Assembly (NCBI GenBank): GCA_905221605.1
Contig: CAJNDS010002738.1
Span: forward strand, 79,001-139,000
Source: Symbiodinium natans
Taxonomy: Eukaryota; Sar; Dinophyceae; Suessiales; Symbiodiniaceae
Reading direction: 5' to 3'
DNA length: 60,000 nucleotides
The notes below the pieces were generated by a model, which worked only from the letters and a program-made list of their open reading frames with translations, did no database searches and was not told the origin of the DNA. Shown one piece after another: positions 38,270-48,802 of the stretch. Made by a program: the position numbers and the translations under genes. Position 1 is the stretch's first letter, and every line of letters begins with the position of its first letter.

Positions 38270-39560
38270 CGTCATGGGATGGCAGGAGCACTAAGTCCCG
38301 AGGCATGGATGGCGCGCGATTGTTTTTCGGAGGAGTAAGTGCTTTGGTGGCAACTTGTAAATCGGCCTCTCCAAAAGGTCCGATACGACACCATGTTTTG
38401 CTGCCTTGAGGCCAACACCTGCAACTGGAAGCGACGCAAGTGATCCTGCAAGCAGATGCTCTAGATATCCCAACCTACATCCTTTTCGAAGCTCTACGGG
38501 CAGGGGAGTCGTGCCATCACAGCAACAGGGGGTTTGACTGGGGCACAGGATTTGGCGGTAGCAATGTGGGGGTGCAATTCTGAGGCCACGCCCAACCCCA
38601 AAAAGTCGGCGAGCGCTGGGAATGAACGACAGCTTGCGACTGCACCTTAAAGGTTACAGCAGGGACTCTGAATAACATACTGCGGGAATTCTTGGACTTT
38701 TGTACCAGACTAGCCGAGTAGCCAATCAAAGTTGAGTGGACCACACCCCAACTTTTCGAAATATCCGCGCACGAGGCAATGACCGTCCAGTTCCTGCAGG
38801 GACTTTGTGAGCCTGCAAGTTGCCACTGTAGCTGTGACAATCAATGTCCCTGCTGCGCAGACAAATTGATCTTGGAGACCCCATCAGGCTGCCAGCAGTT
38901 CCCGCCGTCGATAGTCGCTTCATCAACTCAAGAATATCCGTTCCTAGTGGAAGTACCAGTACCCAAACACACGAGTCCAACTGTTCTCTGGCGAAGGTTT
39001 AGGCTCATCGGGATTCTAGGGAACCACAGGATGGTCTATTGATGCAGGATGATGCCCATCAAAGCGCTGATCCTGTTTTACCACTCGGGAACTAGCATCG
39101 GATACCATCGCCATAAATCTCCTTTTGAGGTGAACCTGATCTCCGGGCTAGGAAACGTCTTGCGAAGCAAACCGAAGCGTAGAACAGTTCAGAAGTTGCT
39201 GGGACTTGAATCCCGAAACGTAACGACCAGGAGAGGATTGCCAAATGCATCCAGTACAAAATGATTTACCAGCAAAGCAAAACACACAAAGTATGAGTAT
39301 TTGTCGGTTCATCAGGGTCAGCTGCAAATGGAACTTTTTTGACAATGCTCAGTTCCTGGGTTCAATTTCCAAGTCCAGGTGCCAATAAAGGAAGCTCCTG
39401 GACCTTACGTCACGCCACTTCAAACCGGCCAAGCTTGCGGCTTAGAAACACTGGGCCCCCCAAAAGATGATGCCTGCGCCAAACCTAAATCCTGCCTATA
39501 TCCTTAAGCCAGCCTCCTTGAAGCCCTAAACCCTCTAAGCTCCCCCTAAGATCCCTCCAA
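38270..39560. other. Spacer downstream of the PAN-repeat gene
   Basis: A Cys-rich plus-strand ATG frame (38779-39042, starting MTVQFLQGLCEPASCHCSC) lies opposite a minus-strand helical frame near 38945-38870 (DILELMKRLSTAGTAG). Neither is supported by splice sites. Confidence 0.35.
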
Positions 39561-39563
39561 GGC

Positions 39564-42412
39564 TTAAAATCCCTGGATTGCCCAGGCCCAGCACTCGTGG
39601 CCGGGCACTGGCGCCGTGGCTCGGATTGGTCGTCGCCAGACTTCACAGCGGCCGCCCTCCGGGGCAAACTCCACCCCGAAGCAGACCTTGAGTTGTGACA
39701 AAGGTTCATTTTGGACGTTGCCGAGACAGTATAGGGCCTTAAGCGTCCAGAAATTTAGCGATCCTTTGGGGTTCTGGTGATTGATTGCGAGGAGAGTGCT
39801 CATTCAGGGGAAACTATTCGAAGACAACAAGGGCAATTCTAAGCCCAGGTCCTTTAAATGCAGCCAACAGATCCGAAGAGTCTGACCGCTCTCTTCAAGA
39901 ACCTCTCCTTGAGAGCCCTATTCTTGCACGGTACACTGCCCTTTCAGCTAGTTTCTTTGAACGGGAGTTAGATTCAATTTGTGGGGCTAAGCGAGGCTTT
40001 GGGCTGCTCAAAGTTAACCTTGTAACCGCTGAGACGCAGGAGAGGCGGCACAGCGGGCAGTGCAGTCATCAAGTCCATGTGTAGCTTCATGGACGTCGAA
40101 GTAGTCATTCGAGTTATCTGTGCGGTGATCGCCTCGACAGGCACCGCCGGAGCTCATCAGCTGCAAGGCAGTTACTGGCCAGCCGTAGCGCCTTACGTGC
40201 AAAGACTTCTAGGGGAAAAAGGGCCGACGATTGGATTGAACCTAGGTGTTCTGACGACCACGAATCGAATTAAGTGGCCCTGAACCCGTTCAAACGACAT
40301 TCTAAAGTTCAAGGCACATACAAGTGAACTCCGCCCGCCCCTCAGCAACGTGGTAGATACCTAGTGCGCAAATCGTAGGCTGTGCTCTCAGGGGTGTGAT
40401 AGGACGGGGACAGTTTGTTCCTGACCAAATGTAGCCAAACGAAAAAGTATGCACAGCGCACTAGATACCTTCCCGCCGGATCCACTGTTCGCATCGCGCA
40501 GTGCTGAACTCAATGCCTACACAAGGAGTCGGACCGATCCGGCTTCTTGCGCACCGCGCCTGGCAGCTTGCTAAAGTCAGCGGGAGTTCCGGATAGCTGC
40601 GGACCGTGTAGTGATGTGCGTTGTTATCTTCCGGCGACAGCCCTCTGCAGGGTCCGTTGGAGCCGGATGCAGACTTGACAACCTCCCAGCCTCTCGGCTC
40701 AGGGAAGGTCAGGCACTGATGGGTACCCGAGCGGTAGGTTGTTGTCCACTTGACAGGGCGCTTCCACACCGCGCAATAATGGTTGTACTCCCCCGAGCTA
40801 CGGAGATCGATGCCAAAGCACACCGGTGCTGCGGCACATCTAGCCTTGCAGTCTTCCAACTTCAAAGCCCAGCTGGGATTCTTCACATATCCCACAATCT
40901 CATGCCAGTCGACGTCCTCGGCCTCACCTCCTTCATCCCGGGAGTTAATAACGCATCGAGTATCGATGTCATCTCGGGTTTCCGTCATCTTCGCGACAGG
41001 CCATCCGAAACGCTCGCAGACTGTCCCTGCCAACGGCACAGCATTGAAAATGCCTTCAGGGCTGCACTGCTATCCACCGTTTAAAGTGCGAATGTTTGTA
41101 CATCTTGGGGGTGTCACTCTTTCGTCCCTTTTTTGTCAGAACCTTCAGGACGAGTCCAAACTTCACAGCGCCCGTGGCCATACTCAATTCCCTTGCATCG
41201 AGGGAGGCTCCCCAAGCAGAGCTCGCGGCACTCCTCAAAACGGGGACATGGATAATCAGGCATTACAAGGCAGTGGGGGGGGGGGGGGGGAGAAAGGGGG
41301 TCTGTGGTAGCGTTCCAGCGTTTCTGACTCTCGACTACCCAAAACCTTACGTGCACGAGTCCCTTTTTTGAAACGCTCTGATCCTCCAATGATCCGATTC
41401 CCTGGTGCACTTCGTAGTGATTCACGCTGTTGTCCTGCAGAGTTCTACCGCGACATGCATACTCACCCTGGAGAACGGGATCGAAAATCCTCCCATCCCC
41501 TCTCAGGGGGCTGATTGTGGTTGTAGTGGTGGTGGTTGTCGTCGGGGTTGTGGTGAGGCCACACCACGTACCGTTCTTGGCTCGGCACTCCCTCTCGGTC
41601 CAATAGCCATTGCCCTGCATGCAAGAGCAGCTTCGGCATTGACCGCTCTCGGGGTCGTAAACCCAGCCATCTGGGCAATGGGTTCCTTGCTCGTCCCACC
41701 ACGGATACTCGGCAACCTCGCGCACTTCTAGTGTTGGGTGACCCTTTTGTCGGTAAAGTCAAGCTTGCCAAGCCTATTCAGGATCAAGCCACTGTTGGAG
41801 GGGTCCCTACAAGGTCAAGCTTTTTGTGTCGAATTGATTCTTGGGGGTCATTGACTTCTCTCGAAGCCCTCAACCCCGGAAGCCCCAAGCACTGAAGCTT
41901 AAGCTTTTCTTCCTATTCCCGCACAACCTTCCGACTGTCCAGGAGAAGGGGGTACGCGGGGTAGCGGGAAATTAGGGGTAAAAGGGTCCAACATTACACC
42001 GCTCCTGTTACTGTAATTGTCGATTATATTCTCCTAAACCAGCGCCGGCCTCCATCCAGCACTGACTCCAGAAGCCGCACGCATTGCAGCCGTCCTCGGC
42101 CTTCAAGGCACAATTCAATGTGGTTGTCGTGGTCGTTGTGGTTGTGGTGGCCATGGCCAGGCGTCGCAAGCCATCAGTCCTCCAATTGAACGGGTACTAG
42201 CAAAGTTCGTCTACTACTCTGCTCTGCTCTAAGCTGCTCGACTACAACTCTACTAAGTTACTATACCCATCACTCCTCTGGTTGGTGTGCAAGGCAACGT
42301 GCTTGGACGCCAAGAAACTCGCGACGCCTACGCCCAGAAGCAGGGACACCACCAAGCGCGGAAGGCACTGGGCCAAGACAGGCCCACTTGCCATGGACTG
42401 CGAATCGCCCAT
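39564..42412 (-). CDS. Signal-anchored protein with four PAN/Apple-like repeats
   Basis: A complete minus-strand gene of eight exons: 42412-42267, 42179-42040, 41727-41384, 41233-41143, 41053-40469, 40360-40318, 40191-40038 and 39686-39564. All seven junctions keep phase, giving 541 residues from the ATG at 42412 to the TAA at 39566-39564. Residues 16-34 are a hydrophobic signal or signal-anchor helix. Thr-rich linkers lie at 60-69 and 154-166. Four Cys-rich repeats follow (from about 187, 265, 355 and 463), each with the pattern ACRG..DNS..YxV, LxxCxxxCxxxPxCxGIE(F/Y), RCExWxRP and a final Cys. This is the PAN/Apple-like fold common in dinoflagellate surface proteins, so the protein is probably extracellular or luminal and binds sugar or protein; that role is inference. 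Donors are five GT, one GA (intron 3) and one GC (intron 7). The splice sites were chosen because they align the four repeats exactly. Confidence 0.88.
40363..40462 (-). mobile_element. Introner-like element forming intron 5 of the PAN gene
   Basis: A 100-base element bounded by the 7-base perfect inverted ends AGTGCGC and GCGCACT is flanked by an exact 8-base direct repeat AGGTATCT (40470-40463 and 40362-40355). The spliced intron (40468-40361, 108 bases) equals the element plus one copy of the duplication. The GT donor comes from the duplicated host bases and the AG acceptor from the downstream copy. Removing it restores an uninterrupted PAN repeat. This is the structure described for introners, DNA-transposon-derived introns. 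No transposase is encoded, so it would be non-autonomous. Confidence 0.75.
41275..41291. repeat. Poly-G run in PAN gene intron 3
   Basis: About sixteen G residues on the plus strand, within the 150-base GA-AG intron 41383-41234; on the coding strand it forms a C-rich tract upstream of the acceptor. Confidence 0.95.
42267..42412 (-). CDS. Exon 1, signal-anchor exon of PAN gene
   Basis: The first ATG (42412-42410) opens MGDSQSMASGPVLAQCLP and then a hydrophobic run RLVVSLLLGVGVASFLASK. A second in-frame ATG six codons later could also serve. The open frame extends upstream but without another ATG. The exon ends in phase 2 at a GT donor, and intron 1 is 87 bases. Confidence 0.8.
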
Positions 42413-43856
42413 ATTGGTGTGGCTCGCTTCCCAGCTAGGACGACACGAAGCTTCCGCCGGCCGAACCGCTTGAGAACACAACGCGGCGAGCGTGGTTTAG
42501 TGCAAGTCTCAACGCTTTCCTGAAACTCCAAACTCCCCAACCTTCCCAACTCTGAGCCCTTTTAATCAACCCAAACAATGATGACATGATGCGCAGAGGG
42601 CAGCTGCAAGCGAGTTGGGCTGTCAAAGGCCTACAAGACAAGAACCTGAGACAGCTGCTCAACTGATGGAGGGCACGTAGGTACGGCTCCTGCCATTCGG
42701 CTCAAGTCATGTTAGCTGCGGAATTTTGCATTCAATGATTTTTGGTGAGACTCATGGGCATCAGCTTGCGGCTAGCTTCAGCCGCAGGCGAGCCCGCAAT
42801 ACTGTGAAACTCAGGGTGAATGTGTAATAACTGTCAAAGCTACAGATGTAGCGCCTCGACGCCCAGCCTGCCCGAAACCTTTACATGTCCGGCAACGCCT
42901 GATTGGAATCAGTTTGGTTGTGTTGCAGCAAATGGCAAGCCTGCTGCTCTGCTATGGCTTTGGATTTCATGAGATTTAACCACATTCGTCCCCTGCGTCC
43001 TGCCCAGCAAGCGCTCGGCAGTGTGAAACATTCATGCCAAATGAGCGGAGTCCCGTGCTTTGTTGTCGCCTGCATCTGTTCTCTTATGCGCTAGTCGAAC
43101 TTGTCTTGGCCGTTCAGCTCCTGCTGCAAAGCTGTGGCTTACTAAGACCTTCAGCTGCCCAAGGCCTTAATTGGCACCGTGCTCAGCGGATGGGTCCCAG
43201 TCTGGTCATAGAACTCCCGGGAAACCTGCACAGGCGCCAGGCCAGTGTCTTTCTGGGTTCTGATTTGAACTTATGGGGATGTTTAACTAGAAGGTGAGGA
43301 CTCAAATGCCGGAAAGAGAGGGCCTAAAGTCATAAAACTTGCAGGATGCTCAAGTCAAGGGCTTGCGGAGACACGAAGGACCACTTACACCCGACATGCC
43401 AGCAAGCTGCAACGGGAACCCTCAACCTAAAGTCGACCGCCAAGCCTTTCTTCGTTCTTCTGAGTTCCAAACACTGAACCCCAAAACCCTGAACCCTAAA
43501 ACCTGAGTTGACCCTTCATCCTTAGATCCCTAAAGGTTCCTAAAGCCCTGAAACCCAAATTGTTGAAGCGTAGTACCTGCACATGTCAAGCTGTAGCTCG
43601 TTGTTTTGCTTTTGCTTGCAGGCCCAGACCAATGCCTTGAACATGTAACATTTTAAGCGTGTACAGCATCACAGGTACAGTTGTCAAAGCCCTGTAGTAG
43701 TTTCATGACTTCAGGATGTTTTGTCCTTTTCGCACGTAAAAGTGCCTCACCTAACTGTGTGACCAACCACTACCGACAAAGAATCCACAGAGGCAGTTCT
43801 TGCATGCCAGGCAAGCAATTCAACAACCCCGGAGCTCGGCTGCATTCCCAGGATGC
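42413..43856. other. Intergenic region between IQUB-like and PAN genes
   Basis: Both flanking genes read leftward. The 3' end of the IQUB-like gene should lie here but was not recognised. A minus-strand fragment near 43150-43105 (LQQELNGQDKFD, then a TAG) is a weak candidate. A spliced-leader-like relic lies at 42692-42706. Short telomere-like CCCTAAA and CCCTGAA words occur at 43485-43505. Confidence 0.4.
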
Positions 43857-46415
43857 CTTCTGGAACTTCATTGCTTCCGGGTTAAACTCCGGCGTCTCGA
43901 TGAACCTGGGTGCTGAGGGCTTAAGGGGGCCCTTTTCTTTGACTTTCAGTCCAAAGCCTGATTGGAGCCAGACCTTTGGGTGAGCCCTCCCTGAATCTGC
44001 ATCATCCTGGCTCGGCCATGGACCCCAAACCCCCAAACCTCGGATCTGGATCCTCTTTCCAGCAGAACAAGAATAGGCCTCAGGTTTTCTGACAATGTGC
44101 TCCGCATCTGACAAACAGACCGCCATTGAGTTGCCCCACCGAACGTGGAAGTTAACATGGGCTGGAAATGGGGGCCCGTGGCCCTGCGGGTTAATTCTTA
44201 GCATACCAGTATTATTGAGAATTCATTTGCGTCTCGGGCCAGCATCGAGGGTTTAGGGTGCAGCACGGCATAGATGCCCCCAGAGCCGGCCGAGATGCTG
44301 CAGGAACAGATTTGCGAGTCGCTTGCGAAGGCCTCTTGCAAGGACATGCCAAAACAAGCTGCAGGCTACAAAGGTTACGAAGAGGAATAAGGTTTGGAAC
44401 TTCAGGACTGGACTAATTTACTGTGCTCTTTCAAGACCTCGTATACTGCCGGGACGGCGTGATTGTTTTAAACGTTGAGACTCCGTGGCTTCCAGGTGTG
44501 CCCAAACGCTTGAGTTGACCACGCCTGTGCCGTAGACCCCCTGCTACCACTTCCAAAAGCAGAAGCATATCATCAACGGTCCCAGGAACCACAGTCAACA
44601 CCCAAGACGCGGCGAACCAACACACCTCGTGAAGCCACATAACATTAGCTTGCGAAAACTAGCATCCTGTTCGCATCATCAATATATCATCCCACGTCAC
44701 AACCAAGCCCAATCCCGAAGGCCCAAGCTTTGAACCACATCGAGATGTCTCTCCTAAGCCCCGCGAGTAACCCTCAAATCCAAAGCCCAAAGCCGAAAAG
44801 TGAGCGGTCATGGGCCTACGAAGGACTTCTCGGGACGACCCCTGTTGAGCATGTCGGCTTCCTCTGCTGGACTGTTGCACTTCTGGTGGAACAGCAACTC
44901 ATGGTTCAGAATCTCCGTACGAGTTTCCCACCAGTCTTTTGGTTGCATGCTTTGCTTCTAAAGGCTTCTCCCTCCAGCTTCGGAGGACGCATAATGCATA
45001 TGACGCCAACCTGTCCACGACCACGACCGACCAGGCAGGGGGTATGAATCTTATGGTAGGTTCCTCATTGAGGTCAAGAAGGTGGTTGGTAGAATCTCAG
45101 CTTGGCACAGGAAGAGAAACCTGTCAACGGCAAACTCTAAACGTGCGAGCAGACTTCCATCCCTGACTATGCTTGCACCACGGGCTACCCGAACACTTGG
45201 AGGAAGGTCCGGGCCTGTCCGAGCGTTTGCCACCCCCTCCACTGCATGGCTATGAGAGATGTTCCCGTGCAGCCAAGCTTCTCGGTCGATTAGGTCAACC
45301 ATCTCACGCGTCAAGTTGCAGTCAAACTCCTTGACCTTGATCGGCAACGTGCTAGCTTGGGCAGCTCGGGCTACTGGTGAACACGAATTACGGCTGTGTG
45401 TGTGGTAGGTGCACGCTAACGGGCTGGTTTCGAGGAGGTACAGGGTTGCATGGAACCACGATACCGATCAGCCTCGCACCTACTCCAGTCTCCAACTGGA
45501 ACAGAAGGATTTGGGGTTTAGAGCTTCCCGGAAAACCTGGGGAAGCACTAACCGGCACTAAGCCATTAAGCCCGCCACCGTCCACTTGACGTGCAACAGC
45601 ACGTCCAGGCCTAAACAATGCGGCTCGTCATCAAGCAAATTTCTTGGGTGATGTGTGGATGCAGTACGTGCTTAAGCTTGCAGTCTTGAGAACAGATGCA
45701 GTGCCCAATCGGTAGATCCTGCGTGCGCACTGCTAAGCATGCAGACACGAACGGACACCGGCCGAGACATGCTCGCTAGTTACTCCATAGCCTGTTTCGC
45801 AAAGGAAGCCGTGTGTGGGAACAGAAGGTTTTGCACATCGAAAGCTCGGATGCACCGATGTGAAGACTGAGATGCCCGGCGCTCATCGACCGTCAGCAAA
45901 GGGAGCCGCAGGCCGCTGTACAGGTCCATGAGCTCCTGCAATTTTTCGAAACCTGCTATCAACGGTCAGTGATCCAGGCACCTTAAACTCCGTGATGGAC
46001 TTCTGTCAGGCCACGCTGGCCGGGTTCGGGCTTCGAGGCTTGGGCTTTTGCTGAAGCCTTCTCTCCGGGGGGCGCGAAGACATGTACCACCTTGGATGTG
46101 CTAGGCCCTGGCTCTTTGCCATCAGTGGCCGCCTTTCCCAAACTTCCTGAGAGCCTTGGGATCTCAGCTCCGGGGAAAGACTTTGCTTAGTGTGCGGCGC
46201 GGGGCTCAGGGTCTGGGGCTCTTGTTTTGGGCAAATCACCTTTGGAGAGGATGGACCACTACGAACAGGAGCCACAAGGAGTCCGACGGGGATCACCAGA
46301 TTGGAGTTCAAAGATCTGCGCATTCAACCCCTCCTTGGCTCTGGTGGTGAAAGGCGTGTGGACGGTGGTGGTCTCACCATCCCCCTGCGCCCAAACCTTC
46401 GGCTGTGACATCGAC
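43857..46415 (-). CDS. IQUB: IQUB C-terminal conserved exons
   Basis: Exon 46415-46334 ends VHTPFTTRAK and joins 45935-45881 (ELMDLYSGLRLPLL). The 32-base exon 45610-45579 supplies LDVLLHVKWT, 45335-45236 supplies VKEFDCNLTREMVDLIDREA, 44332-44299 supplies LRKRLANLFLQ, and 43905-43857 supplies FIETPEFNPEAMKFQK. The order and content are those of IQUB. Downstream the conserved Cys-rich and tryptophan-rich end was not seen before 42.5 kb. Confidence 0.85.
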
Positions 46416-48763
46416 CTTAGCTTGAGGTCACAGGCCGCAGTGGCGTATGCATCATGTCTGCCGTCAGCAGCTAGTGCGTTAGGCAGGGGTTCCCATTCAA
46501 GGTTGAGTCCAGCACTGCACATTGGCAGCTACAACTGGAATTGCATACCAAACCATGCTAAAACCAAATGTAGACACTGTTCTCAATGTGTGACAGCTCA
46601 AAACTCACAACGCCGGGCTTGCGCTGACGCTGTAGGAAACTGTTCGCAATCATCCGGGGTTCATAAGAACGACATTGCGCGCATAATCTTGCAAGGCATG
46701 CCCTACAAACTCCGTGGGCAGATACAAGAGTTGACCTTCTTAAGCTGGGGTCTGCTTCCTCTTGACACGCTAGCCACTAGCGGCTGGCGGCTAGTAGCAC
46801 GTAAGGAGGGTGCGCCGCCTGATCCCAGATGTTCTCATGATGCACATTATGCGCTTCATGATTCTTCAAGATTCATAAAACTCTAGACGTCTGGTCGCCA
46901 TCAAGCACACAAAACTTCCTAGCAAGTGGTTGGCAAGATGAGACTCCGGGATCGGCATGCAGTGTAGCTTCTGAATCGAAAGAGATTCCCATCCGGTCTG
47001 CACTGCATGCCAAGCTGTGGGGTTTGAGCTTCTGTAAGGAATGGCTCCCGTGGCACCACGCTCTCAACATTAACTCGCCCGCAATGCCAAGAGATGGACT
47101 CGAGCTTGCTCTTGATCTTGGCATCGCGGTTTGAGGTGTGCGCCTTGGGAACAAGTGCAAGGAAGTACAAGCAAGGCAGAGAGCTTCAGAGAATTTCAGA
47201 GAGCTGGGTTATGTTGTGTGCTGTCACACGTGGGAGGGGTGCGGGTCAGGCGCCTGGATCTTCAGCTTGTCAATTGTTTGCAGGAGCTTCGTCTCCTGCT
47301 AGAAAAAGAAGCCCAGTATGCTGGTGAAGGAAATCAACATGCCAAGTTCAACGAGTCCACATCGGCTTACGCCTGTCTTTTGTAAATAGGCGAGGCGGAG
47401 AACGGCTAGCGGCTAACCTCCCTCGGCTGGCTGTCTAAACACCAGGCTGGGAAGGATGCCCCGCCCCCACCCCTTACCTACCCTCTACCCCCCACCCAAA
47501 CTCCTCTAGGCGCTCTCTGGTGTCCAGAAGAAAAAAAAACTCATTGGCCCCGACTCCTCTGTTGCTGCCCTATGATCTCAAGCAAAGGAACACCGAACGT
47601 CCCAGGCACGCCCGCTCGGCGAACTTCATGCGTACAGTTACCGTGTTTACGTCAGGCTTTCGACTGTGATGCACAATGGCCAGCAATAAACACGATGTTC
47701 ATGGATGTCTTCGCTTGTGGTTGGTGATCCGTGGCCCATGTGGCCTTCAGAAAGTGTGCGATCAGCTGTCCTTGCGGAGGAGCTCGTGCTGTGCAGCTCG
47801 ACGAGTCGCCTGAACATGCAATAATCGAAAGCCTTGCTTGCTGCGTGTAGGGATGCCTCCAACCCGCATTCAATAGCCTAACAATCGCAACGACTGCGCG
47901 GTCTGCTGCAAATGAGATCGTATGATCACGGAGATGCTTTGGCCATCTTTGGCCCTTCAAGCTCTGCACCTCGTCGAACCCCGAGTTCTGGATTCGCGCT
48001 GCTTCATTCACTCGCCACGCCTGGTGGAAGGCTTGAGGTTGAGACGATTTCAGATAGAACTTCATTCGACGACCCATGGGCCCATAGGCCAGTGTAGTCA
48101 GACAAGGTCCACACTGTCCACACCGACGCACCTCCAGCTCCTTGTACAGCACGCTAAAGTCCTGCACAACAGATTGCCGCTGCCTTTCGCATGTTCGTTT
48201 AGGACTTTGAGTGATTGCACAACCGTGGCACGACCTCGCTTAACCAGTCAATCCCTCAGCAATCGATGGCGTGCCCTCTGCCGCTTGAAAAAGAAACATT
48301 CATGTTGGGTATAAACTCTTGTCTCGAAGATGATCTGGAAGATCTCCATTGGTTGCTGCTTCCTCGTGTGTACAGTGTATACCGCGATCCTGACAGGTTC
48401 TATTGCACTGGTAGAAGCTCATTCGGACATGTGCCGCTCCACCTGAAAATGGATAGCGTTAAAGCACTCAGCTCACAAAGTGCCAAAAGCAAACAGGATC
48501 CTGAAAGCTCCCTTGGCAATAAGGGTGCCGCACACACAAACAGGTGCATTCCAGTGATGCTCACGGAGCATCGTTGCACACATCAAGGAGCCTCGCTACA
48601 GGACTTCGCAGCAATTTTGCACTCTTTGGAGTCCGGAAAGCCTCTTTGTTCGCCCACTCTTCAAGGCCCCTCTGTTTTGACAAATCATGTAGTGGGTCAA
48701 CGAGGCTGCCCACCCATGCACATGTCGCTCACGTATCCAAACCAAATTCAAGCTAGTCCAGGG

Positions 48764-48802
<39 letters not shown>

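Noticed and set aside
40192-40317. tRNA-like B-box word in PAN gene intron 6
   Set aside because: GGTTCAATCC is present, but the flanking bases do not pair as a T-arm and no A-box or acceptor stem fits.
41461-41483. GTGAGT donor inside PAN gene exon 3
   Set aside because: Using it would remove the conserved ACRG...DNS start of repeat 1; alignment of the four repeats shows the frame continues.
44275-44371. Plus-strand exon candidate (PEPAEMLQEQICESLAKASC)
   Set aside because: It is the antisense of IQUB exon 44332-44299 (LRKRLANLFLQ), which fits between its neighbours in phase.
46416-46522. Extension of the IQUB exon upstream (GLNLEWEPLPNALAADG)
   Set aside because: It reads well, but IQUB homology and phase place the exon start at 46415 and the previous exon at 47143-47100, so this is intron.
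46227-46886. 219-codon plus-strand frame
   Set aside because: It is antisense to IQUB exon 46415-46334 and has no motif of its own.
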